A DNA stretch of 64,000 nt from Evansella sp. LMS18 (GTDB lineage: Bacteria > Bacillota > Bacilli > Bacillales > Salisediminibacteriaceae), in contig NZ_CP093301.1 in assembly GCF_024362785.1 (NCBI RefSeq), positions 372,001 to 436,000 of the forward strand, written 5' to 3'. This document shows, in pieces, positions 28,257 through 37,274 of the stretch (the first letter of the stretch is position 1; each line of letters starts with the position of its first letter). Position numbers and translations under genes: made by a program. The notes under the pieces are model-generated. The model was not told the origin of the DNA and ran no database searches. It was given only the letters and a program-made list of their open reading frames with translations.

Positions 28257-28440
28257 CCAGGAATAGTTATTCCGTGCATTTTTTGATAGCGGTGCACTCA
28301 TTCCGTTAAATCACAGAATATGGTGGTTAAGATCTGTGTTGCGGTTCCTCTATATGGCAAAAAAGGGGCTCCTGATGCTGCGCAGCGCTTCCTCATCCCA
28401 CTATATGAATGAGGGGCGGCAACAGGCAAACATCCCTATA
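28257..28440. other. Intergenic region after trpS
   Basis: No gene or terminator directly after trpS can be recognised here. Repeat copy B and a hairpin terminator follow at 28441-28544. Confidence 0.4.
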
Positions 28441-28490
28441 AAGTGAACCTTCAATCAGTGGGGGTTTTACGGACGATTTCATCGGGATAA
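28441..28490. repeat. Dispersed structured repeat, copy B (internally deleted)
   Basis: It has the same left end as copies A and C (AAGTGAACCTTCAATCAGTG), then passes directly to the right end (TTTTACGGACG...CATCGGGATA). The central section of roughly 110 bp is missing. Confidence 0.75.
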
Positions 28491-28510
28491 AAGAAGGCAA
28501 TTAAATAAAC

Positions 28511-28544
28511 AAAAACGCCTGGTTAATGAATCTCAGGCGTTTTT
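28511..28544. terminator. Bidirectional terminator between trpS and yjbA
   Basis: AAAAACGCCTG / CAGGCGTTTTT hairpin with A and T tracts on its two sides. Confidence 0.85.
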
Positions 28545-28646
28545 GCTTGCTATTTATTGTGCTGATATAATGTGTTTTTTCATTTATGATGTGCGATTTT
28601 CTCCACGGCTGCTTATGCTAAGCCGCACCTTCTTTTTTCATGACTC

Positions 28647-29405
28647 TTATCTCACGTTTTTCTTTGCGGCCTCGTCCTGCTGAAGCTCCCATAATTTCTC
28701 AAAAAATGGCTGGCCCTTAATCATCGTATAACAGTACTCTTCATGCTTCTTGGACCATCCATTCTTAATTTCACCGTATAAGCCATGCCAAGCTTCTTTA
28801 AGCTCCATCTCATTAATCTTCCTGTATTTTTCAGGGGCCCACTCGGTATACCAGTATCTCATTTCCGCCAGCTCTGCTTCACTGTATAACTGGTCAAGCG
28901 CCATAAACAACAGCTGCTTGAGCTGCCTTTCTTTTCTGATCAGCCCGTTCATAAGCCCAGGTTCCGGAGATAAAATATGGTATTGCTTTTCGCATTCCAG
29001 ATAATCAATATAGTATTCTCTTACAGGCTCTGAAGCAATCAGGTTAAACAGCTGCTCCTCCTGCCTTGGAACCATCCTGCTCTTTCTTACAGGTGTTACA
29101 TAACCAATTGTATCCACTACAATACTTCTTTTACCGTCAGTAGCCAAAAAACAATATTCCAGTTCTACCCGCTGGCTTTTTCTACGGACGAAACTTTGTT
29201 TGTACACGTCAGCCAGCAGTTCTTCAGGAAGCTCCTGAAGACTATTTTCAATGTAGTCAAAAAGATCTTCTTTGATTTTCAATACAGCTACCTGGTCAAG
29301 CAGTTCAATCCTGTCTTCTTTTTTCCATTCAAAAAATTCGCAGACGTTGTAGCCGTTTTCTTCACCTTCAAACCAGTTCACCCATACATCCCGCATATGG
29401 AGCAT
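28647..29405 (-). CDS. yjbA: YjbA family protein (UPF0736)
   Basis: 252 aa, rich in Glu, Lys and aromatic residues, with no signal peptide or membrane segment. It begins [21 protein letters not shown] and contains [19 protein letters not shown]. Position next to trpS and the length agree with B. subtilis YjbA, a conserved Bacillaceae protein without known function. A second in-frame ATG lies three codons in, so the precise start is uncertain. Confidence 0.85.
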   Translation of the reverse strand: MLHMRDVWVNWFEGEENGYNVCEFFEWKKEDRIELLDQVAVLKIKEDLFDYIENSLQELPEELLADVYKQSFVRRKSQRVELEYCFLATDGKRSIVVDTIGYVTPVRKSRMVPRQEEQLFNLIASEPVREYYIDYLECEKQYHILSPEPGLMNGLIRKERQLKQLLFMALDQLYSEAELAEMRYWYTEWAPEKYRKINEMELKEAWHGLYGEIKNGWSKKHEEYCYTMIKGQPFFEKLWELQQDEAAKKNVR

Positions 29406-29482
29406 TTATTTTTAACCCCCTTGCACGATTCATTTATATGAACAGTATGGGCAGGTGAAAACCAGTTTATTCCACTATTTTT

Positions 29483-29689
29483 TCACTTCTTTCGCAAGGG
29501 GAAATATATTATGGACCAGATAAGCACCAGACCTGATAAAAATATATATAATTCCGGCCGCGTCAAAAGAAACAACCCGTATTCCCTAAGCGAAAAACCT
29601 ACAGTAAGAAGATTTAAATAGGCTACAAGACTTACTCCTCCGAGCACAGCAAGTCCAAATCCTACAAGCAGAAAAAACACTCTTGCCAA
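29483..29689 (-). CDS. Small two-TM membrane protein, 68 aa
   Basis: The reading frame is open back to 29776, but the long purine-rich Shine-Dalgarno tract (GGAGGAAGGAGGGGG) lies inside it and points to TTG at 29689. The product has two hydrophobic helices (about 2-25 and 46-62) and a basic end (PLRKK), with LREYGLFLLTRPELY between. I do not recognise it. It lies between yjbA and yjaZ on the same strand. Confidence 0.6.
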   Translation of the reverse strand: MARVFFLLVGFGLAVLGGVSLVAYLNLLTVGFSLREYGLFLLTRPELYIFLSGLVLIWSIIYFPLRKK

Positions 29690-29839
29690 CTTTCTCCCCC
29701 TCCTTCCTCCCTCCTTGTCCATTTGGTTAATAGTTATATTTATGATTCTCTTTCTGAAAAAAAGAACCTGATGCAATACATTTTTACAAAGCCTTCGATA
29801 CTTTTAAACAGAAAAAACTGCAGAAGCATATACAGCAGG

Positions 29840-30649
29840 TTACTGGACAAAATCTGAACCTCTGTATATTTCATCTGCAGTCATCTTCACAAAGCTTATA
29901 TGGTCCTGGATACCGCAATTTGCTATATAGCTTTCTGTAATTTTATATCCCATGGCGTACCCCAGCCATTTGGGGAAGCCATACTTTCCGCCATACAAAT
30001 ACGGCAGCTGCCTCTTTCTTCCGATGATATCAATTTTATTTTTAATTTTCCTCTCCCACCATCTGCCCAGGAACTCCTGGTCGTACATTGTCATCCAAGG
30101 GGCAACATATTCCTCGCCAATAATTCTCTTCACTTCTGTTTCAGCCAGTCCTTCCATAACCATGGATTCCAGCAGGGAAATATTCTGCTCATTCAGATGA
30201 TGGTGATCAAGCCGGCATGCATGGTGGTACTCATGGAGCAGAAGAGCAGAAAGTTCTGCTGGCGCAATATCTTTCTGAAAAAAAAGAAAGATAAAACTGT
30301 TGAACGTCAGACCATTTCTCCCCTTCATCGTGTTCATGAATTTCCTGTCCAGCGTATTTACAGGGAACAGATACACATCTAGTTCCGGACCACTAAACAA
30401 AGATTTATATTCTTTATATTTTTCCTGAAGCAATTTCATAGGAACCTGTTCCTCCCACTCTTGCCATTCCTGTTTAAACCGCTCTCCTGCAGGGAGCATA
30501 CCTTGTTTGTATAACAAAGAAAGCCAGTCTTTACTCAGCAACGGGGGAAATGCAGTGCCAGGTAAATTTCTGTGTGAATGGTTATCTATTGGATTAAATT
30601 TTTTATTAAAGAGTTCCCTTACCCATTCCTGGGGGTCAATGATGGGCAT
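29840..30649 (-). CDS. yjaZ: DUF2268 putative Zn-protease YjaZ
   Basis: 269 aa. HExxH is present in LLLHEYHHACRLDHHHL (about residue 140), with a downstream Glu-rich helix (MVMEGLAETEVKRIIGEE) likely to give the third ligand. This is the DUF2268 (predicted zincin) fold of B. subtilis YjaZ. There is no signal peptide, so it appears cytoplasmic. The substrate is unknown. In B. subtilis yjaZ follows fabF; here an fnr gene sits between them. Confidence 0.87.
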   Translation of the reverse strand: MPIIDPQEWVRELFNKKFNPIDNHSHRNLPGTAFPPLLSKDWLSLLYKQGMLPAGERFKQEWQEWEEQVPMKLLQEKYKEYKSLFSGPELDVYLFPVNTLDRKFMNTMKGRNGLTFNSFIFLFFQKDIAPAELSALLLHEYHHACRLDHHHLNEQNISLLESMVMEGLAETEVKRIIGEEYVAPWMTMYDQEFLGRWWERKIKNKIDIIGRKRQLPYLYGGKYGFPKWLGYAMGYKITESYIANCGIQDHISFVKMTADEIYRGSDFVQ

Positions 30650-30797
30650 TTAAATCACTCCTGTTCAAATATAGTCGGGGAAGGACTGTGGCCACCCTGG
30701 CGTTGAGCAGAAAAGTACCGGGTTTCCACGTCCCTTTGTGCTAATTTGTCAGCTTTCTTTTTCTCACGGTTTCTCGTGATTACTCGCCGTTTTATCC

Positions 30798-30843
30798 TGG
30801 CACTTTGGTTCCAGGCACCTGCGTTCCAGGAACCTCGGTGCCA
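30798..30843. other. Two-part perfect inverted repeat upstream of fnr
   Basis: TGGCAC-ttt-GGTTCC and GGAACC-tcg-GTGCCA form two stacked 6-bp stems around a 16-base loop. It ends 45 bp before the Fnr box. It could be a protein-binding site or a hairpin in an upstream transcript. Confidence 0.55.
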
Positions 30844-30888
30844 CGTTGAAAACCTTTCGCAACGTATATTTTCTCTCAGCAAATAAGG

Positions 30889-30931
30889 TGTGAGATTCCT
30901 CACTTTTATACACTTATAATTATGCTATGCT
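30889..30931 (+). promoter_or_regulatory. Fnr box and class II promoter of fnr copy 1
   Basis: TGTGA-GATTCC-TCACT (30889-30904) is a near-consensus Crp/Fnr site. Exactly 21 bases further is TATGCT (30926-30931) preceded by TGC, an extended -10. That puts the box at -41.5, so the gene is probably activated by Fnr or its paralogues. Confidence 0.75.
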
Positions 30932-30977
30932 GAATTAAATTGATAAGTTCCTATAGATACAGGGAGGAGGAAAAAAT

Positions 30978-31697
30978 TTGAGTGAAGTCAAAAACCAGGC
31001 GAAATACGCACCTTTTTTTCAGCAGCTTTCCAGGGAAAATCAGCATATTCTGCTTATTCACGGGACTGCAATGACAGCGCGTGCAGGGCAAACCTTGTTT
31101 TATGAGGGTGAAGAGGCGAAATATATTTACCTTATACAAAAAGGAATTGTCCGCTTAAGTAAAATGACGATTGAAAATAAAAAGTTTTTTCTCCACCAGA
31201 AGCAAGAGGGTGACATAGCCGGGGAGTTCAGCCTTTTTAATGATATGAGCTGCAGCATGACCGCTGAGGTCGTTAGTGATGCTGAACTTATGAAGTTTGA
31301 AAGGAAAGACCTTGAGGCGTTATTCTCCCAGAACGGAGAGATCGCAACTGCTTTTATTAAACTCTTTGCAAGAAACACTCAGCTGACACAGGCGAAATTC
31401 TCCGACCTCCTTTTATACGGAAAAACAGGCGCACTCTACTCCATCCTCATTCGTTTTGCCAATTCATATGGCGAAGAAAGGCAGACAGGCATCCTGATTG
31501 ACTGGAAGCTGACAAACCAGGACCTGGCCCATTTTACCGGCACAAGCAGAGAAACAGTAAACCGGATGTTGAATGATTTAAAACGAAACAATATTATTTC
31601 TGTAAAAAAAGGCTGTATTTTAATAAAAGATATCGATTTTCTCAGGGAACATTTACACTGTGAGAAATGCCCGCTGGAGAGATGCACAATATCATGA
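30978..31697 (+). CDS. fnr: Fnr-type oxygen-sensing regulator, copy 1
   Basis: A Crp/Fnr regulator of 239 aa: cyclic-nucleotide-type beta barrel (about 20-130), dimer helix, and winged HTH with the recognition segment GTSRETVNRMLNDL. The C-terminus ends HCEKCPLERCTIS. The CxxCx4C spacing is that of the [4Fe-4S] ligands of B. subtilis Fnr, which also lie at the C-terminus. It should be active only without oxygen. The start is TTG after GGGAGGAGG. An Fnr box precedes it, suggesting autoregulation. It converges on fabF. Confidence 0.88.
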   Translation: MSEVKNQAKYAPFFQQLSRENQHILLIHGTAMTARAGQTLFYEGEEAKYIYLIQKGIVRLSKMTIENKKFFLHQKQEGDIAGEFSLFNDMSCSMTAEVVSDAELMKFERKDLEALFSQNGEIATAFIKLFARNTQLTQAKFSDLLLYGKTGALYSILIRFANSYGEERQTGILIDWKLTNQDLAHFTGTSRETVNRMLNDLKRNNIISVKKGCILIKDIDFLREHLHCEKCPLERCTIS

Positions 31698-31716
31698 GAT
31701 TACAGGACAGCAAAAA

Positions 31717-31745
31717 AACCGGCCAGGAGAACATCCTGGCCGGTT
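31717..31745. terminator. Bidirectional terminator fnr / fabF
   Basis: A perfect 12-bp stem AACCGGCCAGGA / TCCTGGCCGGTT with flanking A and T tracts. Confidence 0.9.
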
Positions 31746-31753
31746 CTATTCAC

Positions 31754-32992
31754 TTATTCGTATTTGCGGAAAACTAATGTTGCGTTGTGGCCGCCGAAGC
31801 CAAGAGAGTTGCTCATTACTGCTTTGACCTCCTGCTGCCTTGCTTTATTAGGAACATAATCAAGATCACATTCCGGGTCCGGAGTTTCATAGTTAATTGT
31901 CGGCGGGATGATACCTTCTTCAATTGCTTTTACAGAGAACAAGGCTTCAACCGCTCCGGCTGCTCCAAGCAAATGGCCTGTCATAGACTTTGTCGAGCTG
32001 ATTGCAAGATTATATGCATGCTCACCAAAGACGTTTTTCGCTGCCATTGTTTCATATTTATCATTGTATTCTGTACTTGTTCCATGGGCGTTCAGATAAG
32101 TTATTTCCTCAGGGCGCATTCCTGCGTCTTCGAGAGCCTGCTTCATCGCCCTGGCCCCTCCTTCACCTTCGGGAGCCGGAGCAGTTATATGATGGGCATC
32201 GCCAGTAGCTCCATACCCAACCAGTTCCGCATATATTCTTGCTCCACGTTTCTGTGCCGATTCCAGCGACTCAATAACAAGTACCCCGGAACCTTCTCCC
32301 ATTACAAAGCCATCCCTGTTTTTATCAAATGGCCGGCTGGCATTTGCAGGATCATTGTTTGTGGACATCGCTTTTGCAGAACTGAACCCCGCGAAGGCCA
32401 TCTCAGTAATTGGAGCTTCGGCACCACCGGTAATCATTATATCTGCATCGCCCCGCTGAACTACTTTAAATGCATCTCCAATGGAATTCGCACCTGAAGC
32501 ACAAGCAGTCACTGTACAGGAGTTGACACCTTTCGCCCCTAAAGTAATAGATACCTGCCCCGAAGCCATATCAGGGATCATCATAGGTACAAAAAACGGG
32601 CTTACTCTTCGGTGGCCTCTTTTCTCATACATTCTGAATTGCTTCTCGAATGTTTCCATTCCGCCGATACCGGAGCCTATCCATACACCCGTACGTTCAG
32701 CATTTGATTCGTCTATTGTAAGATTTGCATCTTTCACAGCCATTAATGAAGCTGCTACAGCAAACTGCGTAAAACGGTCCATTTTTCTGGCTGCTTTCGG
32801 GTCAATAAATTCAGCAGGATCGAATTCAAGTGCTTCCCCTGCTACTTTCGTCGGGAAGTCAGCTTCTTCGTATTTCGATAGTTCATTAATACCTGACTCG
32901 CCGTTAATAAGCCTTTCCCAGGTAGTCTTAGCGCTATTGCCAAGAGGAGTCACTGCCCCCAGGCCGGTTATTACAACTCTTCTTTTTTCCAT
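31754..32992 (-). CDS. fabF: 3-oxoacyl-ACP synthase II FabF
   Basis: A condensing enzyme of fatty-acid elongation, 412 aa. The Cys-His-His triad is visible: Cys in [11 protein letters not shown] (about 164), His in [11 protein letters not shown] (about 304) and His in [12 protein letters not shown] (about 341). It lies 48 bp after fabH on the same strand, the usual Bacillus fabHA-fabF operon, under a FapR-type box upstream of fabH. Confidence 0.97.
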   Translation of the reverse strand: MEKRRVVITGLGAVTPLGNSAKTTWERLINGESGINELSKYEEADFPTKVAGEALEFDPAEFIDPKAARKMDRFTQFAVAASLMAVKDANLTIDESNAERTGVWIGSGIGGMETFEKQFRMYEKRGHRRVSPFFVPMMIPDMASGQVSITLGAKGVNSCTVTACASGANSIGDAFKVVQRGDADIMITGGAEAPITEMAFAGFSSAKAMSTNNDPANASRPFDKNRDGFVMGEGSGVLVIESLESAQKRGARIYAELVGYGATGDAHHITAPAPEGEGGARAMKQALEDAGMRPEEITYLNAHGTSTEYNDKYETMAAKNVFGEHAYNLAISSTKSMTGHLLGAAGAVEALFSVKAIEEGIIPPTINYETPDPECDLDYVPNKARQQEVKAVMSNSLGFGGHNATLVFRKYE

Positions 32993-33040
32993 GTTTCCTG
33001 TCTCCCTTCAATTACACTGGCAAAACTGCTTTAATTTTAC

Positions 33041-33973
33041 TTAACGTCCCCATCTCATTGCAACTGAGCCCCAGACGAGCCCGGCGCCGAATCCGACTAA
33101 AACAATGAGGTCTCCATCTTTAATTCTATCATGTTCAAGTTCATACATTAATGATAAAGGTATAGAGGCAGAGGAGGTGTTACCATATCTCTCCACTGTT
33201 CTCGACATTCTTTCCGGCGGGAGGTCCAGCCTCTGCCGGGCTGATTCCATAATGCGGATGTTTGCCTGGTGAGGAATGAGGAAATCTACATCCTCTTTTG
33301 ATAAGCCGGCTTTTTCAACCACATTCATGGAAGACTCGCCCATTTGACGGACTGCGAATTTGAATACTTCCCGCCCGTTCATTCTTAAAAATTCCTCTTG
33401 TTTAATATGGTCCCCGCCACTGCCGTCGGCTCCAAGTTCAAAAGAGATAATACCCTTTCCTTCAGAAACGTCTCCTAAAACTGCCGCCCCTGAGCCGTCG
33501 CCGAATAAAACGGCAGTGTTTCTGTCATCCCAGTCAGTGATTTTAGAAAGTTTTTCGGTACCGATAACGAGCACATATTTACAACTTCCAGACTCAATAA
33601 ACTGCTTGGCTGTTACCAGTCCGTATATAAATCCTGCACAGGCAGCACTTACATCCATTGCAGCAGCATTCCTGGCACCCAGCTGATGCTGCAGCATGGA
33701 AGACACAGAAGGAAACGGCTGATCTGGAGTAACTGTTGCTACAAGAATGAGATCAAGTTCTTCCGGTGATATTCCCGCATTATCAATCGCTTCTTTAGCA
33801 GCTCTGTAGGACATGTGAGAGGTATCTGTATCATCAGATGCTATTCTTCGCTCTTTAATTCCTGTTCTGGTTTGAATCCACTCGTCGGATGTATCCAGCT
33901 TCTTCTCTAAATCGGCGTTTGTTAATACATTTTCAGGAACGTATTTCCCCATGCCGATAATTCCTGCCCCCAT
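33041..33973 (-). CDS. fabH: 3-oxoacyl-ACP synthase III FabH
   Basis: It starts fatty-acid synthesis by condensing acyl-CoA (branched primers in Bacillus) with malonyl-ACP. The Cys-His-Asn triad is in DVSAACAGF (about 112), [10 protein letters not shown] (about 237) and [10 protein letters not shown] (about 267). At 310 aa it is full length. It is first gene of the fabH-fabF operon, ahead of which stands a FapR-like operator. Confidence 0.97.
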   Translation of the reverse strand: MGAGIIGMGKYVPENVLTNADLEKKLDTSDEWIQTRTGIKERRIASDDTDTSHMSYRAAKEAIDNAGISPEELDLILVATVTPDQPFPSVSSMLQHQLGARNAAAMDVSAACAGFIYGLVTAKQFIESGSCKYVLVIGTEKLSKITDWDDRNTAVLFGDGSGAAVLGDVSEGKGIISFELGADGSGGDHIKQEEFLRMNGREVFKFAVRQMGESSMNVVEKAGLSKEDVDFLIPHQANIRIMESARQRLDLPPERMSRTVERYGNTSSASIPLSLMYELEHDRIKDGDLIVLVGFGAGLVWGSVAMRWGR

Positions 33974-34021
33974 AGTGTTTCCTCCTCAGTTCATAGCTTT
34001 TTTGGATTTTTATAGTTATTA

Positions 34022-34038
34022 TTATGACCTAGTACTAA
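34022..34038. promoter_or_regulatory. FapR-like operator of fabH-fabF
   Basis: TTATGACCTAGTACTAA differs from the FapR palindrome TTAGTACCTAGTACTAA at two positions. It is about 50 bp upstream of the fabH start, as in B. subtilis. Confidence 0.7.
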
Positions 34039-34128
34039 AAAAATTGCAATCCTGATTTCATAATAAGTGGTTAATTGAATATATTGGGGTGGGTTCAAGC
34101 AATAGGGATACTCATTTTTAATAAAAAA

Positions 34129-34155
34129 CCCTGCAGTGCTGAGTCACATGCAGGG
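34129..34155 (-). terminator. Terminator of the med/110-aa unit
   Basis: CCCTGCA / TGCAGGG hairpin followed on the minus strand by TTTTTTATT. Confidence 0.8.
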
Positions 34156-34170
34156 CAAATAAAATCCTGG

Positions 34171-34503
34171 TTAATTTTGTTCGTTATTTTTTTCAATAGA
34201 ACTCATCAGCTCTTCGAACATCTCATCTACCCTCTGTTTAATAGCAGACTCTTTCTCATTTTTCGGCTCATATTTCTGCAGTTCCTCATATGTGTTTAGG
34301 AACTCGTCCACATCTTTCGAGCCGATTTGAGCAATGGCCAGATATGATAAGAAAATCACATTTGGTTTCGTTTCCTGATGAAGAAAGGTTCTTAAAGGTT
34401 CAAGCAGCTTTTTGGCATTCTGGTACTCCCTTTTATGTACTGCATCATAACCCTCTAAAACTCTTTGGGCCATTTTTTGAACCGCTTTGTTTTTTTCAGG
34501 CAT
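34171..34503 (-). CDS. Helical TPR-like protein at the comZ position, 110 aa
   Basis: The start ATG follows TAAGGAGGA. The product is predicted all-helical; segments such as VLEGYDAVHKREYQNAKKLL and FLSYLAIAQIGSKDVDEFLN resemble degenerate TPR units. It lies 43 bp after med. In B. subtilis that slot holds comZ, which encodes a 63-aa competence protein, but length and sequence here differ and I do not call it ComZ. Cotranscription with med is likely; the function is unknown. Confidence 0.6.
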   Translation of the reverse strand: MPEKNKAVQKMAQRVLEGYDAVHKREYQNAKKLLEPLRTFLHQETKPNVIFLSYLAIAQIGSKDVDEFLNTYEELQKYEPKNEKESAIKQRVDEMFEELMSSIEKNNEQN

Positions 34504-34546
34504 TGTATCCTCCTTACTTATAACGTGGTTAATTTCTTCCTGAATG

Positions 34547-35506
34547 TTACTGGCTGTTTATTTCATGGGGAAGCAATCCGGTGTCAATATAAGATTCCAC
34601 AGCATCCTCAATCATCAGCACCGTTTCCTCCGGCACCTCTGAACTGAACTCCCCAAGACTGATTACACCGTCTTTGAAATCGAAAAATTTGTTTCCTCCG
34701 TCAAGTTCTCCATTAAGATACTTTCCTGCAACATACTCATAAAGCCTGTCCACATGCTGGACTGTACTGGTGAGGACAGTCGTTTCCCCCAGGTCAATCT
34801 GGTCACTGACATAACCGATTGCAAATAAGCCGGCATTTTTAATTTCTTCAATAACAGCTATATGAAAGCCATCGCCAGCAGGGTAAAATACATCAGCACC
34901 TGATTCTTTCATAACATTGAACGCTTCGATTGCTTTCCCTTCATCTATCCAGCTCTCCATATACTGAGTGTCTACTTCAACATCTGGATTCTGGAACCTT
35001 GCTCCTTCCTCAAACCCTTGTATTTCCGGCTGGAATGGAAAGGCAGCTATCACACCGAGCTTATTTGTTTCTGTCATCTCACCTGCGAGCATCCCTGCAA
35101 AATACCCCATGGCATATCCTTCGAAATGGAGACTCGTAATATTTTCCCCTTCTACCTCACCATTGAAACTTACAAAATGAACCGATGGATAGTCATCTTT
35201 AACTTCCATAAACAAATCAGCGTATGTAATACTGTGGCCAAATATCAGCCGGACTTCATCCTCTGCAAATTCATCAATAGCAGACAGGATATCCTCTTTT
35301 CTATTGATATCTTCTCTGACGAAAATTTCCATACCCAGGTTTGCCTGTGTATTCAGCATTCCCTGGTACCCTTTGCTGTTCCAGCCCTGGTCGTCTATTG
35401 GGTGCGGCAGCAGCAGTGCCGCCTTTTCTGGTGCTCCCACAGAAGTCCCGGCACAGCCGCCTGCCATTAAAATCACTGATAAGCAGTAAATTATCCAATA
35501 TTTCAT
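34547..35506 (-). CDS. med: Med-like BMP-family lipoprotein
   Basis: 319 aa, beginning MKYWIIYCLSVILMAGGC with a lipobox (MAGGC), so the mature protein is a membrane-anchored lipoprotein. The rest is the BMP/PnrA periplasmic-binding fold (QGWNSKGYQGML, GYAMGYFAGMLAGEM, DVFYPAGDG). In B. subtilis Med is a BMP lipoprotein encoded just upstream of comZ and fabHA that raises comK expression. Synteny with fabH supports med. The first ATG of the frame (35569) lacks a ribosome binding site; GAGGAG is 13 bases before 35506. Confidence 0.8.
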   Translation of the reverse strand: MKYWIIYCLSVILMAGGCAGTSVGAPEKAALLLPHPIDDQGWNSKGYQGMLNTQANLGMEIFVREDINRKEDILSAIDEFAEDEVRLIFGHSITYADLFMEVKDDYPSVHFVSFNGEVEGENITSLHFEGYAMGYFAGMLAGEMTETNKLGVIAAFPFQPEIQGFEEGARFQNPDVEVDTQYMESWIDEGKAIEAFNVMKESGADVFYPAGDGFHIAVIEEIKNAGLFAIGYVSDQIDLGETTVLTSTVQHVDRLYEYVAGKYLNGELDGGNKFFDFKDGVISLGEFSSEVPEETVLMIEDAVESYIDTGLLPHEINSQ

Positions 35507-35661
35507 TGTAACTGACACGCTCCTCTGCGTTCCATTGAAAACCTGAGGCTGAAAGATTGGCCATTCCATATGTCATTATTATACTAATCTTTCAAACCAA
35601 AACTTTATATTCGACAACCGAAAGAAAAAATCCTCTTTTTCTTTAACGCGGCAAAGGTGGA

Positions 35662-35835
35662 TTATGTACTGTCCTTCCTCTGCCTGTATTTATAAAATAT
35701 AATTTCAGCAAGAATCCCGGCGCAAATTGCCATCAACACGCTGACAACCTGGTCGAAAGCGGTTAACAATTCCAGAATAAAAAATGTAATCAGACATATA
35801 ACAGAAAAGATAATAACTCCATAAACAGCTTTCAA
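35662..35835 (-). CDS. Small two-TM membrane protein, 57 aa
   Basis: TTG at 35835 lies eight bases after AAAGGAG. The product has a first helix (about 3-22) and a second (about 27-46) separated by a short acidic turn, and ends with the charged tail KYRQRKDST. It lies alone between the yjaU-like gene and med. I do not recognise it; the ribosome binding site and clean hydrophobic pattern support translation. Confidence 0.6.
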   Translation of the reverse strand: MKAVYGVIIFSVICLITFFILELLTAFDQVVSVLMAICAGILAEIIFYKYRQRKDST

Positions 35836-36009
35836 AATTTGCCGCTCCTTTCATGAAAAAACGCTAATTACAATCATTACAGACGTTCATGAAAATAACA
35901 AGCATTAGTTCATCTAAGGATCTGTTAAACTATGATGCTTAGTTTCACTGCCGGACGCCCACTTCCCTTGGGTGTCTCTCTTATCTGCATCAGCATTCTG
36001 TTTACAATT

Positions 36010-36786
36010 TCACCCCTCGTCTCTGACAGAACCTAATTTTAAAGAAGTTGTTTCATATTTTTTGAAAAATAAGAGTAATTGTTTCGTGAACTGTTCCATT
36101 GTTTTCCCTGGCATATAAAAGGTCGTTACAAGATCCTTCTGTCTGTCATTTCTTTCTTTTATAAAAGGGCGCACATGAACATCAGGCGAGTATGGTGCCT
36201 GGTATATGAGCTGGAAAACTCTTAATGGTATATGAAATGGGGCCTCACTCATTTCCCTTGTCCTTTTTTCGCATATTTCGTGAACTTCCTCTTCCTTCAC
36301 ACTGTAAGCAATAACCAGTTCCTTCACAAACCTTTTGTAAAAAAAGCGATTGATTTTTTCTTCCCTCAAATGTTTATCCAAATCCAGGCAAGGATTAAAC
36401 AAAGTTACCGACCGCAGACTGTCCTGTGACCGAACCATCAGCCGCACCGCTAACAGTGCCCCCATTCCTTCGGCAAGGATGTGTATCTTCCTGTTCAGAA
36501 TTTCATTTTTCAGTACATGCCGGATCAGGCGCTCTGTTATATTCAGATATTTGTCACTGCCCCAGTGAATTTCCCCCATCCCTGAATAAAACACTGTATA
36601 TCCTTCATTAATTAAACTCTGCAGCAGCTGTCTTCTTGCAGTATGCTGCTGCCAGAAACTGATTCCACCTTCCACATAATGGTTCCTGTCCCCTAAAATA
36701 AGCACCCCGAATCCATTAGGCCTTGTTGGCAGATGGACCAGGCATTCTACATTCTCAATCTTTATATGGCGCAGACTAATAGACAT
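36010..36786 (-). CDS. yjaU: YjaU-like alpha/beta-hydrolase fold protein
   Basis: 258 aa with alpha/beta hydrolase features: strand VLILGDRNHYVEGG near the start and an elbow-like HILAEGMGALLAV at about 107-119. The usual nucleophile elbow GxSxG reads AEGMG, so the expected Ser is Gly and catalysis by the standard mechanism looks impossible. The position upstream of med fits B. subtilis yjaU. ATG at 36786 follows GAGAGG by 7 bases. It could be a degenerate or non-catalytic member. Confidence 0.6.
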   Translation of the reverse strand: MSISLRHIKIENVECLVHLPTRPNGFGVLILGDRNHYVEGGISFWQQHTARRQLLQSLINEGYTVFYSGMGEIHWGSDKYLNITERLIRHVLKNEILNRKIHILAEGMGALLAVRLMVRSQDSLRSVTLFNPCLDLDKHLREEKINRFFYKRFVKELVIAYSVKEEEVHEICEKRTREMSEAPFHIPLRVFQLIYQAPYSPDVHVRPFIKERNDRQKDLVTTFYMPGKTMEQFTKQLLLFFKKYETTSLKLGSVRDEG

Positions 36787-36939
36787 GACCATCCCTCTCT
36801 AATTAAATCTTAAGCCTCAAGCCTCATAATAACGTATTCATTCCTTTGAAAGGTTGTTCATATATATGTCTGATTTACAATAATTAGATTAGATTCCGCA
36901 GAATAGTATGCCGTATTGCTGAGTGTTCCCGTCCATAAC

Positions 36940-36968
36940 GGAAGCCGGAGCTGCTGCCTCCGGCTTCC
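36940..36968. terminator. Strong hairpin downstream of yjzC
   Basis: A perfect 11-bp stem GGAAGCCGGAG / CTCCGGCTTCC. There is little T tract on the minus strand, so it may also act as an mRNA stabiliser. Confidence 0.6.
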
Positions 36969-36977
36969 TTGCGTAAT

Positions 36978-37157
36978 TCACGGTTTTCTTTTGTAGGTCC
37001 AGATTCTGTCTTTATTTTTTGTTTCCGGGAATTTTTCCCCAGCCTCCAGATGTATTTGCTGAGGGTCGTTTACCATGCTTTCTGTTTCACCAATTTCTAC
37101 ATAAAATCCATTGTTAGGAGCTTTATCTCCTGGTTTGAAATGCCTGCTCTGGCCCAT
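36978..37157 (-). CDS. yjzC: YjzC family protein, 59 aa
   Basis: A small soluble protein: MGQSRHFKPGDKAPNNGFYVE, then IGETESMVNDPQQIHLEAGEK and FPETKNKDRIWTYKRK, the typical YjzC pattern. ATG at 37157 follows AGAGGTGA by 5 bases, so the upstream ATG at 37166 is unlikely. YjzC is widespread in Bacillus and of unknown function. In B. subtilis it also lies near the yja-fab region. Confidence 0.85.
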   Translation of the reverse strand: MGQSRHFKPGDKAPNNGFYVEIGETESMVNDPQQIHLEAGEKFPETKNKDRIWTYKRKP

Positions 37158-37274
37158 TCTGTTCACCTCTCTGATTATCCTGCATCTTAATGACGTCCTT
37201 ATATAAAATGCCCGGCAAAGGGATAATTATCCCTATACATGAAAGGGAAGGCCATTCGGTGAACCAGAAAGGCT

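Noticed and set aside
30655-30903. 82-codon minus-strand frame upstream of yjaZ
   Set aside because: Composition is unlike neighbouring proteins, it overlaps the inverted repeat and Fnr box region, and has no ribosome binding site.
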